This document shows positions 24,494 through 32,802 of a DNA stretch of 64,000 nt, in pieces. The notes beneath the pieces were generated by a model, which searched no databases, was not told the origin of the DNA, and worked only from the letters and a program-made list of their open reading frames with translations. The first letter of the stretch is position 1. Each line of letters opens with the position of its first letter. The stretch is from Caulobacter segnis ATCC 21756 (GTDB taxonomy: Bacteria; Pseudomonadota; Alphaproteobacteria; Caulobacterales; Caulobacteraceae), in assembly GCF_000092285.1 (NCBI RefSeq), contig NC_014100.1:3348001-3412000 (forward strand), written 5' to 3'. The position numbers and the translations under genes were made by a program.

Positions 24494-24826
24494 CTACTCG
24501 GCCTTTTGCAGCGACGTGCGCAGCCGGGCGGCGACGTCGCCCAGCGTAATCGCGTTCAAGGCGTCGTTGACCTCGAGACGGCCGGTGTGATGGCTCTCAT
24601 GCAGGACGCGACCGGTGAAGTCGGTGATGGCGGTGATATGCTGAGCCAGCATGTCGACCATGTGCAGCTCGTGCATCACCGCCAAGCGGTGTTCGGCCGG
24701 CACGACCTCGAGGATCTTGCCCAGCGCAACGTCCAGATGCCCGCACGCCACCGCAGCGATCGACATCTCCGCCGAGATCGCTTCCAGCACCGTCTCAACG
24801 CCCACCGGCGCCAAATTCTCAGACAT
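24494..24826 (-). CDS. Hypothetical helical protein, 110 residues
   Basis: Not recognised. The protein is soluble, without signal peptide or membrane segment, slightly acidic, and looks all-helical with regular heptad-like hydrophobic spacing and several histidines (H-R-L-A-V-M-H-E-L-H-M-V-D-M-L-A-Q-H-I and L-H-E-S-H-H-T-G). The His pattern along amphipathic helices could bind metal, but no family motif is complete. It is convergent with ldhA (17-bp gap) and preceded by 194 bp of non-coding DNA, so it has its own promoter. GGGGGTTTC lies upstream of the ATG. Confidence 0.65.
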   Translation of the reverse strand: MSENLAPVGVETVLEAISAEMSIAAVACGHLDVALGKILEVVPAEHRLAVMHELHMVDMLAQHITAITDFTGRVLHESHHTGRLEVNDALNAITLGDVAARLRTSLQKAE

Positions 24827-25020
24827 CCGAAACCCCCTGTTCTAAAGGCCGCAAAACAGCACACGCTCACCGCGAGGGGCAAGACCCGGACGTATGCGGC
24901 CAATGATCGCGCCAGAGCGAGGTCATCGGCCGTCAACAACGTCAGATCGAAACGAAATGCAATCGCCGATCGCGACCTGAACGGCGGTGATCTAGACCTC
25001 GACTAAGAATAGCTGAGGCC

Positions 25021-25749
25021 TCAAGCCGCCTGCCGCATGCCCCAGGGGTGGGCCGGATAGAACTGGCTCATCATGCGACCGACATAGGCGACCAGCCGCG
25101 GATAGCCTTCGGCCTCCCGCCGCAGGGGCGAGTCGAAGAAAGGCGTCATGATCGCCGCCAGCATGGCGAAGGCGACGGCGTCGACGCCGACGGGGTGGGT
25201 GTCGCGCATCAGGTAGGTCTTGTCCTCGAGCAGTTCGTCCAGCGAACGCAGCGACAGACCGCCCAGCCAGACGACCTCCTCGCGCAGGTGCCGCCCGACC
25301 CCGACAGCCCGGATATTGGCCGCCACCGCCTCCAGCAGGCCCTGGCGAAGGCCTTCGCGCAGGTGCTCGGGCGCCTGGTCGAACCAGCGCGCCGGGCCCT
25401 TGGCGAAGTTGGCCGGCTCCAGGAAGCGGAAATAGCTGGAGATCCAGCCCAGATGGTTCTCGATCATCCGCTCGATGGCCCAGGCCTGCGCCCGCTCCTT
25501 GCCGGTCAGGCCGGCGTCGAGGTCGACGCTGTACTTCTGCTCGATGTGGGCGCGGATGAAGGTCGAGTCGCCAATGGCCTGGGCGGCGTCCTCGATCCAA
25601 GGCAGTTGCCCCTTGGGCGCGGTCTCGCGACTGCCGACGGTCTTGCGGTAGTCGAGGCCGGCCATCATCAGCTGCACCTCGGTCTTGGTCACATAGGGGC
25701 TGATCTCGGGCAAACCGAACCCGGCTCCGGTGGCGAACAGCGTGATCAT
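25021..25749 (-). CDS. Glutathione S-transferase family protein (metaxin/Tom37-like branch)
   Basis: 242 residues from the ATG at 25749, which has GAGAGGGACC directly upstream; a longer frame to 25797 runs into the operator and lacks such a site. The N-terminal thioredoxin-like half has P-K-G-Q-L-P-W-I and I-G-D-S-T-F-I in place of the usual glutathione-binding P-x-L and E-S motifs, and the C-terminal half is helical with R-L-V-A-Y-V-G-R-M-M. It is probably a GST-fold enzyme with unknown substrate. It is divergent from a WYL-domain regulator around a 24-bp palindrome, which suggests that regulator controls it. Confidence 0.82.
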   Translation of the reverse strand: MITLFATGAGFGLPEISPYVTKTEVQLMMAGLDYRKTVGSRETAPKGQLPWIEDAAQAIGDSTFIRAHIEQKYSVDLDAGLTGKERAQAWAIERMIENHLGWISSYFRFLEPANFAKGPARWFDQAPEHLREGLRQGLLEAVAANIRAVGVGRHLREEVVWLGGLSLRSLDELLEDKTYLMRDTHPVGVDAVAFAMLAAIMTPFFDSPLRREAEGYPRLVAYVGRMMSQFYPAHPWGMRQAA

Positions 25750-25798
25750 GGTCCCTCTCCGATCTCGAATGTCGTGAAGACCACTTGCTACCGCCACC

Positions 25799-25822
25799 CT
25801 ACTGCCAGCATGCTGTCAGTAG
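25799..25822. promoter_or_regulatory. 24-bp near-perfect palindrome, candidate operator of the WYL regulator
   Basis: Outer arms CTACTG and CAGTAG surround the inner palindrome CAGCATGCTG, with a single mismatched base pair (25805/25816). It lies in the 94-bp gap between the divergent GST and regulator genes, where a regulator of the YafY type would be expected to bind. Confidence 0.7.
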
Positions 25823-25843
25823 CGATCGCTGATATTCGAAGCC

Positions 25844-26563
25844 ATGAGACGCGCCGAACGCCTTTTCCAGATCATCCAGATCCTGCGCCGCAGCCGCGCG
25901 CCGGTGACGGCCGACGCCATCGCCGCCGAGCTCGAGACCTCAAAGCGCAGTGTCTATCGCGACATCGCCGCCTTGGTCGGTCAGCGGGCGCCGATCCGCG
26001 GCGAAGCCGGCGTGGGCTATGTGCTGGAGGCGGGCTTCGACATGCCGCCGCTGATGCTGACGCCCGACGAGATCGAGGCGGCGGTGCTGGGCGCGCAATG
26101 GGTGGCCGGACGCGGCGACCCCGTGCTGGCCAAGGCGGCCAAGGACCTGATCAGCAAGATCGCCTCGGCCGTGCCCGACCGCCTTCGACCCTATGTGCTG
26201 GAGCCGGCCACCGGCGCCGCGCCGGCCTGGAAGCCGCAGACCGACCGCATCGACGTCGCCCAGGTCCGCGCCTGGATCCACGCCGGCCGCAAGATCAGGC
26301 TCGACTACAGCGACGAGGCCGGGGCGGTCAGCAATCGCGTGATCTGGCCGGTCACGGTCGGTTATCGCGAGACGATCCGGATGATCATCGCCTGGTGCGA
26401 ACTGCGCGAGGCGTTCCGGACCTTCCGCACCGACCGCGTGGTCGGCGCCGAGTTCCTGGACGAGCGCCACGGCAAGCGACCGGCGGTGCTGCGCGCCGAG
26501 TGGCTCAAGTTCCGCGACGCCGAGATCGCCGCCTGGGACGCCCGGCAAAAGGAGGCCTGCTGA
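25844..26563 (+). CDS. YafY-type transcriptional regulator with WYL domain
   Basis: 239 residues. The N-terminal winged helix (R-R-A-E-R-L-F-Q-I-I-Q-I-L-R and ELETSKRSVYRDIAAL) is the DeoR-like HTH, and the C-terminal half from ~130 is a WYL ligand-sensing domain (R-L-D-Y, R-V-I-W-P-V, then a W-C-E-L-R segment). It is divergent from the GST-like gene over a long palindrome. The family senses small ligands or single-stranded nucleic acid; the ligand is not known here. The gene ends 4 bp from the convergent esterase. Confidence 0.9.
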   Translation: MRRAERLFQIIQILRRSRAPVTADAIAAELETSKRSVYRDIAALVGQRAPIRGEAGVGYVLEAGFDMPPLMLTPDEIEAAVLGAQWVAGRGDPVLAKAAKDLISKIASAVPDRLRPYVLEPATGAAPAWKPQTDRIDVAQVRAWIHAGRKIRLDYSDEAGAVSNRVIWPVTVGYRETIRMIIAWCELREAFRTFRTDRVVGAEFLDERHGKRPAVLRAEWLKFRDAEIAAWDARQKEAC

Positions 26564-26567
26564 CGCC

Positions 26568-27548
26568 TTAGATCCCGTGTCGCTTGGCGAAGGCCTCGAA
26601 GAGGCCGGGCCAGGCGGCGACCGGCTTGTCCGGGGTGAAGCGCAGGCCAAAGCCGTGGCCGCCCTCTTCGAAGACGTGCAGCTCGGCCGGGACAGCCTTG
26701 GCCTTCAATGCGGTGAACATGGTCAGCGCATTGGCCACCGGGACGGTCTTATCGTCGGCTGCGTGCAGCAGGAACACCGGCGAGAGCCCTTCGCGCACCT
26801 GCTTGTCCGGGGACAGGACGGCCTCGCGATCGGGCGAGGCGTCGCGGGTCAGCAACTGCTTGCGCGAGCCGCCGTGGGCGATCGACAGGTCCAGGCTGAT
26901 GACCGGATAGATCAGGGCCGAGAGGTTCGGCTTGGCGGGCAGCTGGTCGACCGCGTCGACCGGCGCATAGGTGTCCGCGTCGAACCGCACCGTCAGATTG
27001 GCGGCGAGGTGGCCGCCTGCCGAGAAGCCCATGATGGCGATACGGTCTGGCGAGAAACCCATGGCCGAGGCCTTCGAGCGGACCAGGCGGATCGCCCGCT
27101 GGGCGTCCTGCAGCGGCGCGTCGCCGCCCGCCGCCCAGCCGTCGCCCGGCATGCGGTAGAACAGGACGAAGCAGGTGTAGCCGCTCGCGTTCAGGCGGCG
27201 GGCGGTCTCATAGCCTTCCTTGTCCAGAACGACCCGCTCGTAGCCGCCGCCCGGGATCAGCATGACCGCCGCGCCGTTTGGCTTCTTGGGCCGGAAGACC
27301 GCCAGGGTCGGCTTGCGTGTGTGGACCTGGGCGCGGTCGCGCGGGCCGCCGGGCGTGGTGCGGTCGATGATCTGCTCTTCGACCGTGACGCCCTCCCCGC
27401 CCGGGGCGCCGTTCGGCCAGAGGGTGATGATCTCGGTGGGGTCGGCGGGCGCCGACTTGGAAGGCTCCGCGGCTTCCGCCCTTCGCGCCGCCACGGACCC
27501 CAGGACGCCAGTGACAAAGGCCGCAAGGGCGCCGCGACGGTTCAGCAT
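26568..27548 (-). CDS. Alpha/beta hydrolase, acetylesterase/BD-FAE type, exported
   Basis: 326 residues with a Tat- or Sec-like signal peptide (M-L-N-R-R-G-A-L-A-A-F-V-T ... A-R-R-A-E-A-A). The oxyanion motif P-G-G-G-Y precedes a nucleophile elbow G-F-S-A-G-G-H-L-A; the catalytic Asp is likely in A-A-D-D-K-T-V-P and the His in G-G-H-G-F. This matches carbohydrate-acetyl or feruloyl esterases acting on hemicellulose side chains. A perfect LacI-type palindrome upstream suggests sugar-dependent control. Convergent with the WYL regulator. Confidence 0.87.
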   Translation of the reverse strand: MLNRRGALAAFVTGVLGSVAARRAEAAEPSKSAPADPTEIITLWPNGAPGGEGVTVEEQIIDRTTPGGPRDRAQVHTRKPTLAVFRPKKPNGAAVMLIPGGGYERVVLDKEGYETARRLNASGYTCFVLFYRMPGDGWAAGGDAPLQDAQRAIRLVRSKASAMGFSPDRIAIMGFSAGGHLAANLTVRFDADTYAPVDAVDQLPAKPNLSALIYPVISLDLSIAHGGSRKQLLTRDASPDREAVLSPDKQVREGLSPVFLLHAADDKTVPVANALTMFTALKAKAVPAELHVFEEGGHGFGLRFTPDKPVAAWPGLFEAFAKRHGI

Positions 27549-27609
27549 GGGATCGAAGCCTTCTGACGGGATGTTGTGAGCGGGACCCTAAATCGGCTTC
27601 GGTCGATTT

Positions 27610-27623
27610 GGAAACCGGTTTCC
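27610..27623. promoter_or_regulatory. LacI-type operator GGAAACCGGTTTCC upstream of the esterase
   Basis: Perfect 14-bp palindrome with the central CG pair typical of LacI/GalR operators, 62 bp before the esterase start and just inside the stop of the methyltransferase gene's flank. A LacI-family gene lies at 29932 but its own promoter has different palindromes, so the cognate regulator may be elsewhere. Confidence 0.6.
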
Positions 27624-27630
27624 GTAACGC

Positions 27631-28437
27631 CTAGACTTCAGCGAAACGCAGGTGGTGCAGCACGATCCCGCTGGTGGTGGCCACGTTCAGGGAGTCGAAC
27701 CCCTTGGCCATCGGAACGCCGACGGTTCGCGCTCTCGCCATGACGTCCGGCGACAAGCCCGGTCCCTCAGCGCCCAGCAACACGGCGGTGCGCGGCGCCG
27801 GCTTCAGTCGCGCCAGGACCTCGGACGCCGAAGGGCTGAGCGCGAGGGCTTCGAAGCCGGTGTTGGCGAGCAGGTCGGCGATGTCCTCGCCGCGCCCTAG
27901 TCGCGCGGTCGGCACGGAGAGCGCCGCGCCGACCGAGACGCGGATCGCCTTGCGATACAGCGGGTCGCAGCAGTCAGCGTCCAGGATCACCGCGTCGGCG
28001 CCGAAGGCGGCGGCGTTGCGGTAGATACCGCCGATGTTGTCGTGGTTGGCGATCCCGCACAGCACCAGCACCACCGCTCGCGCGGGCAAGCCGGCCAGCA
28101 GAGCGTTGGCCGCGACCGGCTGGGGCTTTCGTCCGACCGCCAGCACGCCGCGATGCAGATGGAAGCCGGCGATGGAGTCCAGCACGGCCTGGTCGGCGAA
28201 ATGGACCGGGACATCCTCCGGCAAGCTCGCGAAGACGTCCTCCAGCTTGTCGCGCCGCTTGGGGTCGATCAGCAGCGAGACGACACGTTCCAGCGCATCG
28301 CGCACGAACGCCCGCAGCACCGTCTCGCCCTCGGCGATGAACAGCCCCTCGCGCCCGACGAGGTCGCGCTCCTTGATCGCGCGGAACGGGGCGACGGCGG
28401 GATCGTCCGGATCGGTGACAACGCGAAATTGGGGCAA
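27631..28437 (-). CDS. TrmH/SpoU family RNA 2'-O-methyltransferase
   Basis: 268 residues. An N-terminal substrate-binding region (F-I-A-E-G-E-T-V-L) is followed by a SPOUT knot domain with the three TrmH motifs: N-H-D-N-I-G-G-I-Y-R-N-A-A (motif 1), L-L-G-A-E-G-P-G-L (motif 2) and V-P-M-A-K-G-F-D-S-L-N-V-A-T (motif 3). It would transfer methyl from SAM to a ribose 2'-OH of tRNA or rRNA; the exact site is not predictable. 19 bp separate it from the MFS gene upstream, so the two could be co-transcribed. Confidence 0.9.
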   Translation of the reverse strand: MPQFRVVTDPDDPAVAPFRAIKERDLVGREGLFIAEGETVLRAFVRDALERVVSLLIDPKRRDKLEDVFASLPEDVPVHFADQAVLDSIAGFHLHRGVLAVGRKPQPVAANALLAGLPARAVVLVLCGIANHDNIGGIYRNAAAFGADAVILDADCCDPLYRKAIRVSVGAALSVPTARLGRGEDIADLLANTGFEALALSPSASEVLARLKPAPRTAVLLGAEGPGLSPDVMARARTVGVPMAKGFDSLNVATTSGIVLHHLRFAEV

Positions 28438-28456
28438 GACGGTCTCTAGTTAAGGG

Positions 28457-29713
28457 TCAGCGCACCCCTCGTATCGGCAGGATCGCCAGACCGCCAGCCA
28501 GAGCCAGTCCCGCCGCCATCAGGAAGAAGACCTGATAGTTCATTTGTGTGGGCCCCAGCGCCCAGACGGCCAGGCCCGGCGCCAAGGCCTGGGGCAAGGT
28601 GTTGGCCAGGTTGATGACGCCCAGGTCCTTGCCCGCGTCGCGCTGAGACGGCAGCACCTGGGTCACCAGGGCGATGTCGACCGCATAGAAGCAGCCCGCG
28701 CCGCATCCGAGCACGAGATAGGTCACCAACAACAACGGCCAACTGGGCGACAGCGAGAAGACGGCCATGGTCGCGGCGATGGCCAGCGCCGCCCCGAAGG
28801 CGAACAGCTTGCGGCGCTGCAGCCGGTCCGACAACACGCCGCCCAGCATGGCGAGGGCGACGTTCGAGACCGTGGAGACCGTCGTCAGGATCGCCAACCC
28901 CTCCTCCGCCCGGCGTCCCGGGAACAGGCGGGGATAGTCCAGCACGTCCTGCAGGAAGTAGAGCATGTAGTTCTGGGTCAGGCACAGGGCGACCAGCACC
29001 ATGAACCGCCCCGCCCACGCGAAGGCGAAGTCCGGATGCTTGCGCGGGTTCACCCACAGCCCAGACAGGAACGCGCCCAGACGAAACGGCGGTACGCTGC
29101 TCTTGGGCAAGGGAGGGTCGCGCAGGCTGATCACCAGCGGCAAAAGCCCGATCAGCAGCGCGGCCGAGATCGCCGCATAGCGCTGCCCCTCCACAACCAG
29201 GACCCCGCCGATCAGCACCGCGCCGGCGGCGGTCCCCAGCGGGTTGCCCAGGCTCTGGAACGCGGCCACCAGCCCCTTCTGGCCGTCGGGCACGCGGTCG
29301 GGCATCACCGCCACCAAGGCCGAGAAGCACAGATTGAAGGTCAGCTGGAAGAGGATCACCCCGCCGATCAGGGCCATCGGCGTCGTCGCCCGCATGATCG
29401 CCAGATAGGCCAAGGACGCGCCGATCGCGCCGACCACGATCCACGGCCGCCGACGTCCGAAGCGCGATGTCGTCCTGTCGCTGATCGCGCCGGCCAGTAG
29501 GTTGGCGATGCTGGCGACGATCGCGCCGTAGAAGGCGACCTGGCTCAGGACCACCGCCTTGCCGGCCGGATCGATCGCCTGGGCCTTCAGCGGCAACAGC
29601 ACCTGAAGCAGCGGCTGAAACGACACGAACGCCCCGATCTGCGCCAGGGTGTAGGCGGCGATAAAACCCGCGCGCACCGGCTCCTTGGGCCGCGCCCGAT
29701 CCTCTGGCCGCAT
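28457..29713 (-). CDS. MFS transporter, sugar (GPH/SuxC-like) type
   Basis: 418 residues with 12 predicted membrane segments. After the first helices comes G-A-I-S-D-R-T-T-S-R-F-G-R-R-R-P-W, the loop 2-3 motif characteristic of glycoside-pentoside-hexuronide and sucrose-type symporters. GGGGGAGAT lies just upstream of the ATG. The divergent LacI-family regulator makes a carbohydrate substrate likely; which sugar is unknown. No hydrolase or receptor for it lies adjacent except the esterase at 26568. Confidence 0.87.
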   Translation of the reverse strand: MRPEDRARPKEPVRAGFIAAYTLAQIGAFVSFQPLLQVLLPLKAQAIDPAGKAVVLSQVAFYGAIVASIANLLAGAISDRTTSRFGRRRPWIVVGAIGASLAYLAIMRATTPMALIGGVILFQLTFNLCFSALVAVMPDRVPDGQKGLVAAFQSLGNPLGTAAGAVLIGGVLVVEGQRYAAISAALLIGLLPLVISLRDPPLPKSSVPPFRLGAFLSGLWVNPRKHPDFAFAWAGRFMVLVALCLTQNYMLYFLQDVLDYPRLFPGRRAEEGLAILTTVSTVSNVALAMLGGVLSDRLQRRKLFAFGAALAIAATMAVFSLSPSWPLLLVTYLVLGCGAGCFYAVDIALVTQVLPSQRDAGKDLGVINLANTLPQALAPGLAVWALGPTQMNYQVFFLMAAGLALAGGLAILPIRGVR

Positions 29714-29765
29714 ATCATCTCCCCCAGGACGTGCGATCGGCTTCGCTCGCCCCTAGTTCTTGAAC

Positions 29766-29779
29766 GACCCCTAGGGGTC
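29766..29779. promoter_or_regulatory. Palindrome GACCCCTAGGGGTC in the MFS/lacI-type divergent region
   Basis: Perfect 14-bp palindrome 53 bp upstream of the MFS start. A second, CGTGAG-T-CTCACG (29902-29914), lies 18 bp before the regulator gene. Either could be the autoregulatory site of the LacI protein; their sequences differ, so at most one is expected to be its main operator. Confidence 0.4.
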
Positions 29780-29931
29780 CGCGCGGTCTGCGCCGCGTCT
29801 GGCCGCACAGTGGCCGCGCCCGCCTTGCCGCACAAGGGCCACCATGTTGTCGTCCAGAGGTTTTCATCTGCGCGGCGTAGGCTCTAGGCTAAGCGGATTG
29901 GCGTGAGTCTCACGAGGGGGCGTGACGGACT

Positions 29932-30984
29932 ATGGCTTCGGTGACGATCTACGACGTCGCCGCGCGGGCGGGCGTCTCGATCAAGACCGTCTCGCGGGTG
30001 ATGAACAAGGAGCCGAACGTCCGGCCCGCCATGCGCGACCGTGTCCTGCAAGCAGCCGGCGAACTCGGCTACAGCCCGAACCTGTCGGCGCGCAGCCTGG
30101 CCGGCTCGCGCTCGTTCGTGATCGCCGTGTTCGTCGACGCCGCCCTGACCATCGACCATTGGCGCAGCGAGCGCGGGGCCGACTATCTGAGCCGCATCCA
30201 GCTGGGCGCCACGCTGGAGTGCCGCGAGGCCGGCTACCACCTGCTCATCGAACTGATCGACCATGAAGGCCCGCAGGTCCGGCAGGAAGTCGCCGCGCTG
30301 CTCGCGGCCCTGAAGCCCGACGGCGTGATCCTGACGCCGCCCTCGTCGGACAACGCCGTGGTGCTGGAGCTGCTCGACAAGGCCGGCACGCCCCATGTGC
30401 GCGTCGGCCCCGAACGCGCCGAGGGTCTCGGGCCCCGCGTCCACATGGACGACGTCGCCGCCGCCCGCGAAATGACCGAGCACCTGATCGGCCTGGGCCA
30501 CCGGCGCATCGGCTTCATCATCGGAGAGCCTCGCTACGGCGCCAGCCAGGCGCGGCGCGAGGGCTATCTGGCGGCGATGGCGGCGCACGACCTGCCGGTG
30601 TCGGACGGATGGGTTCGCCAGGGCGACTTCACCTTCCAATCGGGCATGGCGGAGGCCAAGGCGCTGCTGGCCCTGCCCGACCGGCCGACCGCGATCTTCG
30701 CCAGCAATGACGACATGGCCCTGGGCTGCGTCGCCGCGATCGCCGAGGCCGGCCTGATGACCCCCGGCGACGTGTCGGTGGCCGGCTTCGACGACAGTCC
30801 CAGCGCCCGCTTCAGCCGCCCGCAGCTGACCACGGTGCGTCAGCCGGTGGCGGAGATGTCGTCCGTCGCGGCCAAGCTGTTGATCACCAGAGCCAAGACC
30901 AACGAGCCGGCGGATCGGCCTCAGGACCTCCTGCTGCCGTTCGAGCTGATCCATCGGGCCTCGACCGCGCCGCCGCCGCGCTGA
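29932..30984 (+). CDS. LacI family transcriptional regulator
   Basis: 350 residues. The N-terminal HTH and hinge helix are clear (TIYDVAARAGVSIKTVSRVM, then Y-S-P-N-L-S-A-R-S-L-A). The remainder is a periplasmic-binding-protein-like sensor with L-G-H-R-R-I-G-F-I-I-G, F-A-S-N-D-D-M-A-L-G and P-G-D-V-S-V-A-G-F-D-D, all standard LacI/PurR motifs. It probably represses the divergent sugar MFS gene in the absence of its ligand. The gene ends 31 bp before the convergent chemoreceptor. Confidence 0.93.
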   Translation: MASVTIYDVAARAGVSIKTVSRVMNKEPNVRPAMRDRVLQAAGELGYSPNLSARSLAGSRSFVIAVFVDAALTIDHWRSERGADYLSRIQLGATLECREAGYHLLIELIDHEGPQVRQEVAALLAALKPDGVILTPPSSDNAVVLELLDKAGTPHVRVGPERAEGLGPRVHMDDVAAAREMTEHLIGLGHRRIGFIIGEPRYGASQARREGYLAAMAAHDLPVSDGWVRQGDFTFQSGMAEAKALLALPDRPTAIFASNDDMALGCVAAIAEAGLMTPGDVSVAGFDDSPSARFSRPQLTTVRQPVAEMSSVAAKLLITRAKTNEPADRPQDLLLPFELIHRASTAPPPR

Positions 30985-31015
30985 CGACGGCGCGAAAGGG
31001 GCGCGAAAGGATGGA

Positions 31016-32575
31016 CTAGCGCCCTGGACGCGCGAAGGCCGCGATGCGGGCGTGAGCGGAGTGGACCGCGTTGTCGCTCGAGGCTTGCTGGCCCGCGGGT
31101 CCGCCGGACGTCCGGCCAACCTCGCCGCCGAGGCGGAAGGCGCCCACGTGCTTGGAAAGATCTGACGCCTCGGCGCAGAGCGCGTGAGTCGCCTGGGTCG
31201 ACTGCGCGACCATGGACGCGTTGCGCTGGGTGACTTGATCCAGCTGGTTCACGGCGGAATTGACCTGCCCCAGGGCTTCGGCCTGGTCGCTGGCGGAGGC
31301 CGCGATCGCGGTGACCATCGCCCCGATGCCGCCGACCTTCTCGACGATACCCCGCAGCGCCTCGCCGGTCTGGCCGACCAGTTCGACCCCCTCGCCCACC
31401 TGGCGGCTCGACTCGGTGATCAGCGACTTGATCTCCTTGGCCGCGTCGGCGGAGCGCTGGGCCAAGGCCCGCACTTCCTGCGCGACGACGGCGAAGCCCT
31501 TGCCCGCGTCGCCCGCCCGGGCCGCCTCGACGCCCGCGTTCAGCGCCAGCAGGTTGGTCTGGAAGGCGATCTCGTCGATCACGCCCAGGATCTGGTTCAC
31601 CTGCTGGGACTGAGCCTCGATCTTGGTCATGGCCTCGGCCGCGCGGCTGACAACCTCGCCCGAGCGTCGCGCCTCGGCGCTGGCCTGTTCGACTTGAGAC
31701 GAAACATCGCGCGCGTTCTGGGCCGTCTTGCCCACGGCGGTGGTCAGCTCCTCGACCGCGGCGGCCGTCTGCTCCAGCGTCGCCGCCTGTCGTTCGGTGC
31801 GCTCGGAAAGGTCCTCGGCGCCCCTGGCGATCTGTTCCGCGCCGGCGAAGATGCCGCCGGCCGAGCGCTCGACCGCGTGCATGGCCGCGTCCAGCGATCC
31901 CACGGCCTTCTCGAAGTCGGCCCTAAGCCCCTGAAACTCCGGCGAGAGGCTGCCCTCGACCTGTGTCGAGAGATCCCCCTCCGCCAAGCGTGACAAGGCC
32001 ACGCCCAAGGCCTTGACCGCCTCGGCCTGGCGACGCTGGCCTGCCTCGCGCTCGGCCTCGAGCGCCTGGCGCTGCTCGTCCATGAAGGCGATGTAGCTGG
32101 AAATGGCCAGGTCCATGTCCAGGAAGATCGCCTTGACCATGGCCGAAAGGCCGTCGGCCAGTTCCTGGTCGGACTTGGCCCCGTTGAACAGGCCCTTGGC
32201 GCGCTTGGAGATCACCGCGCGGATCAGTTCCTCGGCGACCACCGCGTAGCCGCCGATGTACCAGCGCGGCTCCAGTTCGGCGCGAACGTGGGCGCGACCG
32301 ATGCGCTCGACGTCGCTGACGTAGCTGTCGCCATAGTCCGCTCGGGCGATACGCCCCCAGTGCGCCGCCTGGGCGCGCTCGGCGGCGGCGATATGGGCCT
32401 CGTCGCGGAATTTGCCGCGCGTCTCCGGAAAGGCGCGGACCTGATCGTAGAACTGTCCGAGCGCGGTTCCGATCTCCGCCTCGATGACCGGTTGGACGCC
32501 GCGCAGGGCCGAACGGGCCCGGTCGTCGAACCGCATGAAGGCCATCCGCTGATCCAGCTTCGCGTCCGCGCCCAT
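31016..32575 (-). CDS. Globin-coupled methyl-accepting chemotaxis protein (soluble aerotaxis-type sensor)
   Basis: 519 residues without transmembrane segments. The N-terminal ~175 residues form a sensor globin (protoglobin) fold; the likely haem-ligating proximal His is H96 in [19 protein letters not shown] short HAMP-like linker (G-D-L-S-T-Q-V-E-G) leads into the signalling coiled coil, whose tip [20 protein letters not shown] binds CheA/CheW. The C-terminus lacks a CheR-binding pentapeptide. Such proteins are cytoplasmic oxygen or redox sensors for aerotaxis (HemAT/Hmg type). The upstream region has a degenerate CtrA-like TTAA-N6-TTAA at 32630-32643. Confidence 0.92.
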   Translation of the reverse strand: MGADAKLDQRMAFMRFDDRARSALRGVQPVIEAEIGTALGQFYDQVRAFPETRGKFRDEAHIAAAERAQAAHWGRIARADYGDSYVSDVERIGRAHVRAELEPRWYIGGYAVVAEELIRAVISKRAKGLFNGAKSDQELADGLSAMVKAIFLDMDLAISSYIAFMDEQRQALEAEREAGQRRQAEAVKALGVALSRLAEGDLSTQVEGSLSPEFQGLRADFEKAVGSLDAAMHAVERSAGGIFAGAEQIARGAEDLSERTERQAATLEQTAAAVEELTTAVGKTAQNARDVSSQVEQASAEARRSGEVVSRAAEAMTKIEAQSQQVNQILGVIDEIAFQTNLLALNAGVEAARAGDAGKGFAVVAQEVRALAQRSADAAKEIKSLITESSRQVGEGVELVGQTGEALRGIVEKVGGIGAMVTAIAASASDQAEALGQVNSAVNQLDQVTQRNASMVAQSTQATHALCAEASDLSKHVGAFRLGGEVGRTSGGPAGQQASSDNAVHSAHARIAAFARPGR

Positions 32576-32802
32576 GCCGTTACTCCGAACTCTACCTTTT
32601 TTGATTGGTTCGTTGGTGAGCCGAATGTCTTAACCGAAGTTAAATCCGGGGGCCGAACCCAGCGCCCTTTCGCCCACTTTTCCCGCCGCCGCCGCTTTCC
32701 CTGTCACGCACCGGAGAAACAAGCTGCGCTTTGGCGCGTTTTGCACTTGTCAGGTCCATGGCGGGGCTTGGATATAACCGAGAGAACACCCTCAAGGACC
32801 TC

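Noticed and set aside
32630..32643. TTAA-N6-TTAA before the globin chemoreceptor
   Set aside because: Spacing is one base short of a CtrA box, so it is noted only as degenerate.
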